A stretch of DNA of 14,366 bases from Woeseiaceae bacterium (GTDB lineage: Bacteria; Pseudomonadota; Gammaproteobacteria; Steroidobacterales; Woeseiaceae): positions 1-14,366 of the forward strand of contig JALHUQ010000127.1 in the NCBI GenBank assembly GCA_022866645.1. The letters run 5' to 3'. The notes beneath the pieces were generated by a model that saw only the letters and a list, made by a program, of their open reading frames with translations, did not search any database and was not told the origin of the DNA. A program made the position numbers and the translations under genes. Numbering within the stretch: the first letter of the stretch is position 1; every line of letters starts with the position of its first letter. Shown in pieces: positions 8,253 to 14,366 of the stretch.

Positions 8253-9598
8253 GGATGCATCGACCCTCCAGTGGCGGCCCTGGACTTCTGTTTTTCGAAT
8301 TTTGGTAGGGTAATGTCTACCGCCCGTTCGAATTTGTCCAGAGTTTCGGCGAGGCATTCCACATTGTGAGATTCGCATAAAAACCACGGCTCTCTCGAGT
8401 CTGGTTCGACGAGAATTCCGAGCTCATGGAGCTCCGGCGCGAGGGCATCATAGAAATCGTAATCCGAGTGCACCCACTCGCGGTAATTTTGTGGTGGTCG
8501 CGGCGCGAAGAACAGACCCATCAATGACGGATGCCCGGTGAAACTGTGCGGTATTCCGCGACGTTTCAGAATATTGCCAAGGCCGTCCTGAAGTTTCAGG
8601 CCATAGCTCTTGATATCGGCAAGTGCGGTCGTTTCATCGAGGATCTCGAGGGTCTTTGCTGCCGCGGCCAATGAGACTGAATGCGCCGTAAAAGTACCGC
8701 CGTGAATAACGCCGTTGCCGATGTGTCGCATGATGTCTTCGCGGCCGGCAAGCACAGACAAGGGATAGCCATTGCCCACTGCTTTCGCGAACGTGCACAG
8801 ATCGGCCTTGATGCCGAACAACTCCTGCACACCACCTTTCGCAACGCGGAAGCCGGTTTTTACCTCATCGATAATCAACAGGACGTCGTATCGGTCGCAG
8901 ATTTCACGGACATCTTTCATGTACTGGGCGTCCGCCGTGATAGCACAGCAGTTACCCATGATGGGCTCCATCATGAAAGCGCCTATTTCGTCGCGCTTTT
9001 CTTTCAGGAGATCCTCAAGTGCGTTGGCGTCATTCATCGGGACCAAATGAAACAGCGGCTTGGTAACAGCCGGTATGCCCTTGCCGAAAGGACGCACCGG
9101 TGGGTCGGCGTCGCCCGGCTGCCATTCATCGTATTCCTTGCCCCACATTACGAAGCTGGACATGCCGTGGTAGCCACCCTCCATTACGACTAAACCATCT
9201 CTGCCGGTAAAGGCTCGTGAAACCCTGAGTGCCGCCATCACGGCCTCTGTGCCAGAGTTCGAAAAACGAACCAGCTCTGCGGCGGGCACCATCTTGCTAA
9301 TGCGGCATGCGACCTCGTACTCGCGTTCTGTCGATAAGGCGAACACACCGCCAACTTCCATGCCCTTCCTTGCCGCTTCGTCCACGCGCTCGTCTGCATA
9401 GCCGAGAATAATCGGACCGTAGCCAAGCCGGTAGTCAATGTACTCGTTGCCGTCAATGTCCCAGACACGACTGCCTTTGCCGTGGTCGATGTAAATAGTC
9501 TCCTCGTCCCCCCAATAGCGGAAGTTTGAGGAAACGCCGAGCGGTAGTTTGGTGTTGGCTTTTTTGAAGTGAGCGTTAGAATGAACCAGGCTGCGCAT
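8249..9598 (-). CDS. Class III PLP aminotransferase, glutamate-1-semialdehyde aminotransferase-like
   Basis: A 449-residue fold-type I PLP enzyme and first gene of the minus-strand operon. Key motifs are FSNSGTEAVMAALR (112-125, phosphate binding), GGYHGMSSF (141-149), LIIDEVKTGFR (241-251, aspartate for the PLP ring nitrogen) and CTFAKAVGNGYPLSV, where K272 should form the Schiff base. The closest general type is GSAM (HemL), but the family also includes many catabolic and secondary-metabolism transaminases. There is no other tetrapyrrole gene here, and the middle segment PPVRPFGKGIP does not look like HemL as I remember it, so a catabolic amine or amino-acid role is preferred. The ATG at 9598 has GGAGG 5 nt upstream. 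The promoter and operator lie in the 67-bp gap shared with the TetR gene. It overlaps the following oxidoreductase by four bases. Confidence 0.87.
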   Translation of the reverse strand: MRSLVHSNAHFKKANTKLPLGVSSNFRYWGDEETIYIDHGKGSRVWDIDGNEYIDYRLGYGPIILGYADERVDEAARKGMEVGGVFALSTEREYEVACRISKMVPAAELVRFSNSGTEAVMAALRVSRAFTGRDGLVVMEGGYHGMSSFVMWGKEYDEWQPGDADPPVRPFGKGIPAVTKPLFHLVPMNDANALEDLLKEKRDEIGAFMMEPIMGNCCAITADAQYMKDVREICDRYDVLLIIDEVKTGFRVAKGGVQELFGIKADLCTFAKAVGNGYPLSVLAGREDIMRHIGNGVIHGGTFTAHSVSLAAAAKTLEILDETTALADIKSYGLKLQDGLGNILKRRGIPHSFTGHPSLMGLFFAPRPPQNYREWVHSDYDFYDALAPELHELGILVEPDSREPWFLCESHNVECLAETLDKFERAVDITLPKFEKQKSRAATGGSMHP

Positions 9599-9603
9599 GC
9601 AAG

Positions 9604-9608
9604 CCTCC
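9604..9608 (-). promoter_or_regulatory. Ribosome binding site of the aminotransferase operon
   Basis: On the minus strand GGAGG lies 5 nt before the ATG at 9598. It is among the strongest Shine-Dalgarno sites in the window and fixes the start of the first gene of the eight-gene operon. Confidence 0.75.
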
Positions 9609-9626
9609 GATGTTTTTTACAAAAAA

Positions 9627-9646
9627 ATGAATGAGTATTCATTCAT
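9627..9646. promoter_or_regulatory. Probable operator of the TetR/BetI-like regulator: inverted repeat
   Basis: ATGAATGA-GTAT-TCATTCAT has perfect 8-bp arms around a 4-bp spacer, in the middle of the 67-bp divergent region. Size and symmetry fit a TetR-family dimer site, and such regulators commonly bind in the intergenic region next to their own gene. It lies between the aminotransferase and regulator starts and overlaps the likely transcription start of the minus-strand operon, so a bound repressor could block both directions. Binding itself is inferred. Confidence 0.75.
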
Positions 9647-9676
9647 ATTATGGCACGATCCCCCGATGGCAGCCAA
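9647..9676 (-). promoter_or_regulatory. Candidate promoter of the minus-strand catabolic operon
   Basis: On the minus strand CATAAT (9652-9647) differs from the -10 consensus at one base. TTGGCT (9676-9671) matches the -35 consensus at four of six positions, and the spacer is 18 bp. Transcription would begin near 9640, inside the inverted repeat. On the plus strand TATTAT (9646-9651) is a possible -10 for the regulator gene, but no convincing -35 accompanies it. These boxes are pattern matches only. Confidence 0.35.
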
Positions 9677-10295
9677 GCCCCAAAATACCAAGCGCACGGA
9701 GGCACGCGAAAAACGTCGGCAACAGCTGATCAACGCGACCATAAAGTGTATCGCCCGCAAAGGCATGGGCAGCACCACTTTGGGCGATGTCGCCAGCGAA
9801 GCCGGGCTCTCCCAGGGCATCGTGAACCTGCATTTCAAGAGCAAAGACAACCTGCTCACAGAGACGCTGCGCTTTCTCGCGGATGAATATAAAACCCGGT
9901 TTAACGCCACGCTGGAAAAGTCCGGCCCTGGTGCAGCGCCGAAGTTGCGGGCTTTGACGGAACTCGATTTGCATCGTTCTATCCTCGATCGGAGCAAACT
10001 GGCCGTCTGGTTCGCTTTTTGGAGCGAGGTCAAATCCCGGCCTGTGTATCAGGAAATCTGTGAGCAAGTCGACGAGTACTATGACAACGTTTTCCTCGCT
10101 CTTTGCTCGCAGTTAATCGTCCAGGGCGAGTACAAAGACGTTACCGCGAGTGCCATTTCGACCGCTTTGAATTCGATGACGAACGGCATGTGGCTTTCCT
10201 ACCTGATCAGCCCGAAGCATTTCGACCGGCGTGGCGCCATGCAGGCCATCGATGAATATTTGCACAGCATTTTCCCGAAACACTTTCCCCTGTGA
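9666..10295 (+). CDS. TetR-family transcriptional regulator, BetI-like
   Basis: A 209-residue regulator. The N-terminal helix-turn-helix runs through TTLGDVASEAGLSQGIVNLH (37-56), followed by FKSKDNLL, which closes the DNA-binding domain. The C-terminal domain carries WFAFWSEVKSRP (115-126) and MTNGMWLSYLIS (171-182), the pattern typical of BetI, the choline-responsive repressor of glycine betaine synthesis. The relation suggests a cationic or methylated-amine ligand, but it is not BetI itself, since no betA/betB genes are present. The ATG at 9666 starts MAAKPQNTKRTEAREKRRQQ, a normal TetR arm. Earlier in-frame ATGs at 9597 and 9627 would put the operator inside the coding region and are rejected. 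No good Shine-Dalgarno is seen, so the mRNA may be nearly leaderless. It probably controls itself and both arms. Confidence 0.87.
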   Translation: MAAKPQNTKRTEAREKRRQQLINATIKCIARKGMGSTTLGDVASEAGLSQGIVNLHFKSKDNLLTETLRFLADEYKTRFNATLEKSGPGAAPKLRALTELDLHRSILDRSKLAVWFAFWSEVKSRPVYQEICEQVDEYYDNVFLALCSQLIVQGEYKDVTASAISTALNSMTNGMWLSYLISPKHFDRRGAMQAIDEYLHSIFPKHFPL

Positions 10296-10302
10296 GATCA
10301 CT

Positions 10303-11463
10303 TTGAAAATTCCGATTAGTAAGGACGCCAGGCACTGGCAGGCGATCGCGCGCGCGTACGCTGACGAATATCTGCAGCCGCACGAGGTAGAAGCGGAGCT
10401 CAACGACGGCGTATTGCCTGCAGAGATCACCAGGCGAAACAAAAAAAGAGCTATCGAGCTCGGCCTCTCTGAAATCGACGCCCCGAAGAGATATGGCGGA
10501 CGCGAGCTGTCCATGGAGTCGCAAGTCGCCATTTGGGAGCAACTGGGTCGCACCACCAATGCGCTTTCCTGGTGCTTTTCCGAGCCGCAGGTATGGATGT
10601 TCGAAGCCTGCAACGAAGACCAGATCGAACGATATATCCTGCCGATGATGCGTGGCGAGAAAAAGGACTGTTATGCGATCACCGAAGCCGGTCCGGGTTC
10701 TGATGTTGCGGGGCTGGAAGCCACAGCGACCAGAGACGGCGATGACTACATTCTGAATGGCGAAAAGTGGTACGTGACGAGTGCCAACCTTGCGGACTTC
10801 TTCTGGTTTCAGGGGCGCATTCCAGAAGAGGATGAGGACGCCTTGTTTCTGGTGGACATGGGCACGCCAGGCATCGAGATAACGGCCACACCGAAATTCA
10901 GTCACAGCTACGCGGCGCACCACCCTACCTACCTGTTCTCCGATGTGCAGGTTTCAGCAGCCCAGCGTGTCGGGCGATCCGGCGACGGCATGTCCTACAC
11001 CCGCAGCTGGTTTCGCCACGAACGTCTCATGATCGGTGCACGTTGTTGTGGCGCCGCAGCGCGACTCATAGAAGACGCGACGGCGTTCGCGAACAATCGT
11101 ATTGTTGACGGATTGCCGCTCACCGATAAGCAGGCTATCCAGTTCATGCTTGCCGACAGTGTGACCGAACTGTATGCGTCACAACTGATGATTTATGAGG
11201 CGGCCCGCTCATGGGATCGAGGCGACGATCTAAAAGCTCAGCACGCTCGCTGCTCAATGGTGAAGCTGTATGCCTCTGAAATGGCGAACCGCGTGGCCGA
11301 CCGCGCCGTACAGATTTTCGGCGGTCGGGGTTACATGCGTGAAAACGTCGCCGAGCGATTTTTCAGGGAATTGCGCGTGGATCGCATCTGGGAAGGCACA
11401 AGCGAGATTCAACGGCTTATAATCGCCCGATCGCTGTTAAAGCGCGGCCTGGACGGAATGTGA
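10303..11463 (+). CDS. Acyl-CoA dehydrogenase (FAD)
   Basis: A 386-residue acyl-CoA dehydrogenase that introduces an alpha-beta double bond into an acyl-CoA and passes electrons to ETF. Visible motifs are CYAITEAGPGSDVAGLEATA (FAD/substrate-binding signature), GEKWYVTSANLADFFW, QIFGGRGYMRE and, near the end, DRIWEGTSEIQR, whose glutamate (E364) is at the position of the catalytic base of medium-chain enzymes. The reading frame is open upstream, and an ATG at 10252 would overlap the regulator gene by 44 bp. I prefer the TTG at 10303 (MKIPISKDARHWQ), 7 bp after the regulator's stop, though its ribosome site is weak. The chain length of the substrate is not readable. Pairing with an acyl-CoA synthetase on the other arm suggests a beta-oxidation-like step. 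The stop overlaps the PotD start as GTGA. Confidence 0.87.
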   Translation: MKIPISKDARHWQAIARAYADEYLQPHEVEAELNDGVLPAEITRRNKKRAIELGLSEIDAPKRYGGRELSMESQVAIWEQLGRTTNALSWCFSEPQVWMFEACNEDQIERYILPMMRGEKKDCYAITEAGPGSDVAGLEATATRDGDDYILNGEKWYVTSANLADFFWFQGRIPEEDEDALFLVDMGTPGIEITATPKFSHSYAAHHPTYLFSDVQVSAAQRVGRSGDGMSYTRSWFRHERLMIGARCCGAAARLIEDATAFANNRIVDGLPLTDKQAIQFMLADSVTELYASQLMIYEAARSWDRGDDLKAQHARCSMVKLYASEMANRVADRAVQIFGGRGYMRENVAERFFRELRVDRIWEGTSEIQRLIIARSLLKRGLDGM

Positions 11464-12569
11464 CGAAACCTTATCGAGTCATCGCAAGTGCAACACTGGT
11501 TTTGCTGTGTTCCTGTGGAGGTGATTCGAATACTGGCCGCGGCTCTGAGAATGTAGTCAACATCTATAACTGGGCAGACTACATTGGCCCGGACACTTTG
11601 AAACAGTTCGAGATTGAAACCGGCATCAAGGTGAACTACGACACCTATGCCGCTGCGGCTACCGTCGACGTGAAATTGCTAACTGGCAACAGCGGCTATG
11701 ACGTTGTTGTTCACAGCAACCAGTTCTCGTCCCGATTGATCGATGTCGGCGTGTATCAAAAACTCGATACCAGCCTGTTGCCGAATTTGAAAAACCTCGA
11801 TCCCGATACGATGCAGAGAATCGACATCTATGAAAAAGTCAGGGGCTACTACGTTCCCTATCACTGGGGTTCAACCGGCTATATGTGGAATGTTGACATG
11901 GTCAATGAACGACTGCCCGGCCAGTCGATGGACTCCTCTGCGGTCTTGTTCGACCCGGCCATATTGTCGAAACTCGCCGATTGCGGGGTCAGTTTTCTGG
12001 ACGAAACGACGAGCACGCTGCCAATGGCACTCGCCTATCTGGGGCTGGATCCGAATGCCACAGATGACGAAAGCCTATTGAGAATTGAGGAGCTCCTCCT
12101 CAGGGTCAGACCCTACGTACGCTACTTCAGTAACGAGAAATTCATCTCCGATGTGCCAAACAAGGAACTTTGCCTTGCGATGAGCTGGTCGGGGGACTAT
12201 GCGACATCGGCGCGGCGAGCAAAAGAAGCTGGCATAGACATAAACCTGCAATACGTGGTGCCGGTGGAAGGTGGCGCATTGTGGGTCGATGGCTTGTACA
12301 TACCCAGCGATGCGCCACACGTCGCAAATGCCCATAAGTTCATCAACTTTTTGTTGCGTGGAGACGTCGCCGCGGGTATTTCGAAGGAAGTTGAATACGC
12401 GAACGCAAACGCAGCGTCCTGGGAGTTTCTCGACGAGGAAACATTGAATAATCCGGCTATCTACCCAGACGCAGCGGCGTGGAAACGAATGTTTGCTATC
12501 GACGCGGCCGATCCCGTGAGGGAGCGAGCGCGAACGCGAACTTTGGCACGCGTAAAGAGTGGTCTATGA
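11460..12569 (+). CDS. Polyamine-type ABC transporter substrate-binding lipoprotein (PotD/PotF family)
   Basis: A 369-residue periplasmic-type binding protein. The N terminus is a lipoprotein signal, hydrophobic ASATLVLLCSC with C19 as the likely lipidated cysteine. The mature part begins with VVNIYNWADYIGPDTLKQFE, the PotD/PotF hallmark. Residues that bind diamines in E. coli PotF appear to have counterparts here: W38, D40 and Y41 (YNWADY), S86, E182 (FLDETTS), W243 and D246 (SWSGD), and D277 (WVDGLY). This alignment is from memory. A cationic ligand is therefore likely; putrescine, spermidine or a methylated relative are candidates. The start is a GTG at 11460 overlapping the dehydrogenase stop, and the end overlaps the ATPase gene as ATGA. 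A lipid anchor rather than a free periplasmic protein is less common for this family in enterics. Confidence 0.9.
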   Translation: MTKPYRVIASATLVLLCSCGGDSNTGRGSENVVNIYNWADYIGPDTLKQFEIETGIKVNYDTYAAAATVDVKLLTGNSGYDVVVHSNQFSSRLIDVGVYQKLDTSLLPNLKNLDPDTMQRIDIYEKVRGYYVPYHWGSTGYMWNVDMVNERLPGQSMDSSAVLFDPAILSKLADCGVSFLDETTSTLPMALAYLGLDPNATDDESLLRIEELLLRVRPYVRYFSNEKFISDVPNKELCLAMSWSGDYATSARRAKEAGIDINLQYVVPVEGGALWVDGLYIPSDAPHVANAHKFINFLLRGDVAAGISKEVEYANANAASWEFLDEETLNNPAIYPDAAAWKRMFAIDAADPVRERARTRTLARVKSGL

Positions 12570-13657
12570 AAGATTTTATTCGCATCAAGGGCCTTAGCAA
12601 GAGTTTCGGTGATTTCGTTGCCGTGGACAACGTCGATCTTGATATTGAGAAGGGCGAGTTGTTTTCGATCCTTGGTGGTTCCGGCTGTGGCAAGACCACG
12701 TTGCTCAGGATGCTCGCGGGTTTCGAGATTCCGACATCCGGGAGCATCGAAATCGATGGAGTCGATATAACGCGCCTGGCGCCCTACGACCGGCCTGTAA
12801 ACATGATGTTCCAGTCTTACGCGATTTTTCCGCACATGAACGTAGCGAAAAATATCGCCTATGGGCTGCGCAAAGATGGCGTGGGCAAAGCCGAGATCGA
12901 AAAACGCGTCGATCAGATGTTGGAGTTAGTCCAGCTTTCCGAATTGAAGAAACGTAAACCCGATCAGTTGTCCGGTGGCCAGCGACAACGCGTCGCACTT
13001 GCGAGGGCCCTTATCAAGCGACCAAAGGTACTCCTCCTGGACGAACCCCTGGCCGCACTCGACAAAAAGCTTCGTGAACGTACGCAGTTTGAACTGATGA
13101 CCATTCAGGATGAACTTGGCATTACGTTTGTGGTCGTGACACACGATCAGGAGGAGGCGATGATTCTATCAACCCGGGCCGCGATTATGGACCAGGGACG
13201 GTTTCAGCAGATTGGCACTCCAAAAGAAATTTATGAATTTCCAACAAATCGATTTGTCGCGAACTTCATCGGCACCATTAACACCTTTGAGGGCGTTGTT
13301 ACCGTCGTCGATGAAGAGCAGATTCAAGTTTATTGTGACGAAGCTGGCGAGACCCTGACCGCGCTCGGACGACAGCTGGTCGAGGTCGGCCAGACCATCA
13401 ACATCGCGATTCGCCCCGAGAAGATATTTGTTAGTAAGGAAAGGCCGGACAACAAAGACGATGTTTGTATTGAGGGTATCGTGGATGACCTGGGCTACCT
13501 CGGCAATCGGTCTCTGTATCGGGTCAAGCTGGCGAGCGGAAGAATTGTTCAGGTGAGCTCCCAGAACCGGCGTCGATCGATCACGCGATTCCTCGAATGG
13601 GGAGACAAGGTATGGATTTCGTGGACAGACCGCAGCACCGTGGTATTGCTTGACTAA
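12566..13657 (+). CDS. Polyamine-type ABC transporter ATPase (PotA family)
   Basis: A 363-residue ABC ATPase that powers the importer from the cytoplasmic face. The order is the standard one: Walker A GGSGCGKTT (about 37-45), Q-loop in MMFQSYAIFPHM, signature LSGGQRQRVALARAL, Walker B VLLLDEPLAALDKK, and switch histidine in VVTHDQEEAM. The C-terminal region (about 240-363) is a TOBE-type regulatory domain with AIRPEKIFVSKE, as in PotA/FbpC-like ATPases. The start is the ATG at 12566, which overlaps the TGA of the binding-protein gene; an upstream in-frame GTG at 12479 is ignored because it adds only unrelated arginine-rich residues. The stop TAA and the permease ATG share one base (TAATG), so the transporter proteins are translationally coupled. 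Confidence 0.93.
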   Translation: MKDFIRIKGLSKSFGDFVAVDNVDLDIEKGELFSILGGSGCGKTTLLRMLAGFEIPTSGSIEIDGVDITRLAPYDRPVNMMFQSYAIFPHMNVAKNIAYGLRKDGVGKAEIEKRVDQMLELVQLSELKKRKPDQLSGGQRQRVALARALIKRPKVLLLDEPLAALDKKLRERTQFELMTIQDELGITFVVVTHDQEEAMILSTRAAIMDQGRFQQIGTPKEIYEFPTNRFVANFIGTINTFEGVVTVVDEEQIQVYCDEAGETLTALGRQLVEVGQTINIAIRPEKIFVSKERPDNKDDVCIEGIVDDLGYLGNRSLYRVKLASGRIVQVSSQNRRRSITRFLEWGDKVWISWTDRSTVVLLD

Positions 13658-14366
13658 TGGGTAACGGCATTAGCAATAACGACGAACTATGGCGACGATT
13701 CGCTGTTGCGGCGCCGTATCTGTGGTTGCTGGTGTTCTTCCTCGCACCTTTTGCCATCATTCTCAAAATTAGTTTCGCAGATCCCATACTCGCGCAACCA
13801 CCCTATTCGCCATCATTTGACAGCAGCGGCAATCCGTCAATGACGCTAGGCAACTACGGCTTCCTGCTCTCCGACAAACTGTACGCATTGACCTATATGC
13901 GCTCTGTCGTTATGGCTCTCGTGACAACGACACTCTGCCTTTTGCTGGGCTTCCCGATGGCCTATGGCATTGCCCGATCTTCACCGGCAACACGTAGCCT
14001 GTTGCTGCTATTGATCGTGCTGCCGTTCTGGATTTCCTTCCTGTTACGCGTGTATGCGTGGATGGGTCTCATGAATAACTACGGCACGATTAATACCTTT
14101 CTGCTGTGGACCGGTCTCATCGATCAACCGCTTAAGATCATGTACACCGACTTTGCAATAGCGGTCGGACTAACTTACTCCTACCTGCCATTCATGATTC
14201 TGCCGCTTTATGCATCACTCGAACGTATGGACATGGATCTTGTTGAAGCCGCCCAGGATCTTGGCGCATCACGTGCCCGTGCTTTCTGGGATATCACCTG
14301 GCCGCTAGCCAAACCCGGTACCATCGCCGGGTGTTTGCTCGTCTTCATACCCGCCATGGGCGAGTA
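13657..14366 (+). CDS. Polyamine-type ABC transporter permease (PotB/PotH family; cut by window edge)
   Basis: The first 236 codons of an inner-membrane permease that runs off the right edge. The first membrane helix (about residues 17-40, YLWLLVFFLAPFAIILKISF) is followed by a periplasmic loop of about 45 residues, then further helices such as SLLLLLIVLPFWISFLLRVY. Near the edge is the EAA loop, EAAQDLGASRARAFWDITWP, which docks on the ATPase. Order and sequence type are those of PotB/PotH. The partner permease of the PotC/PotI type is expected just downstream but is not in the window. The ATG at 13657 shares its A with the ATPase stop codon. Confidence 0.92.
   Translation, partial: MGNGISNNDELWRRFAVAAPYLWLLVFFLAPFAIILKISFADPILAQPPYSPSFDSSGNPSMTLGNYGFLLSDKLYALTYMRSVVMALVTTTLCLLLGFPMAYGIARSSPATRSLLLLLIVLPFWISFLLRVYAWMGLMNNYGTINTFLLWTGLIDQPLKIMYTDFAIAVGLTYSYLPFMILPLYASLERMDMDLVEAAQDLGASRARAFWDITWPLAKPGTIAGCLLVFIPAMGE

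Noticed and set aside
8253..8387. N-terminal extension of the paralogue-2 flavoprotein
   Set aside because: The 45 extra codons overlap the aminotransferase, are basic and unlike any targeting signal, and the FAD fold begins exactly at the ATG at 8252.
9666..10295. Calling the regulator BetI
   Set aside because: The C-terminal pattern is BetI-like, but betA/betB are absent and the operator dyad is different.
12086..12102. Dyad TGAGGAG-CTC-CTCCTCA as an attenuator or terminator
   Set aside because: It lies inside the binding-protein coding region, has no following T-run, and is explained by Glu-Glu-Leu-Leu-Leu codons.

Overview
The window reads as a compact catabolic locus from a Gram-negative bacterium, probably a gammaproteobacterium and possibly marine. 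This is inferred from moderate GC, a BetI-like TetR regulator, a lipoprotein-type PotD and very tight gene packing; the taxon is a low-confidence guess. Coding is almost continuous. The largest gap between genes is the 67-bp divergent promoter region at about 9599-9665, and no RNA gene, insertion sequence, CRISPR array or tRNA was seen.

Left arm, minus strand, one apparent operon of eight genes, read from right to left: a GSAM-like class III aminotransferase (8249-9598); two tandem PYROXD2/phytoene-desaturase-like FAD oxidoreductases (6636-8252 and 5092-6630); a stand-alone GcvT/DmdA-like folate-dependent methyltransferase (3888-5090); an ADP-forming acyl-CoA synthetase (1767-3875); a xylose-isomerase-like TIM-barrel protein (935-1780); a small MOSC-domain protein (351-935); and the start of a homocysteine S-methyltransferase (1-336, cut by the window edge). 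Junctions are ATGA or TAATG overlaps or gaps of at most 14 bp.

Right arm, plus strand: a BetI-like TetR regulator (9666-10295), an acyl-CoA dehydrogenase (10303-11463), then a polyamine-type ABC importer in the order PotD lipoprotein (11460-12569), PotA ATPase (12566-13657) and PotB permease (13657 to the right edge). A PotC partner is expected just outside.

Between the arms lies a perfect 8-bp inverted repeat, ATGAATGA-GTAT-TCATTCAT, at 9627-9646. It overlaps the likely promoters and is the probable operator of the TetR protein, so both arms are probably controlled as one regulon.

Working model (inference): a small cationic, probably N- or S-methylated amine is imported by the Pot-like transporter. 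Its methyl groups pass to folate through the GcvT-like enzyme, and possibly to homocysteine through the MmuM-like enzyme. The amine is oxidised by the flavoproteins and transaminated by the class III enzyme. The resulting carboxylate is activated to a CoA thioester and dehydrogenated. I do not recognise this combination as a characterised pathway, and the substrate is unknown.
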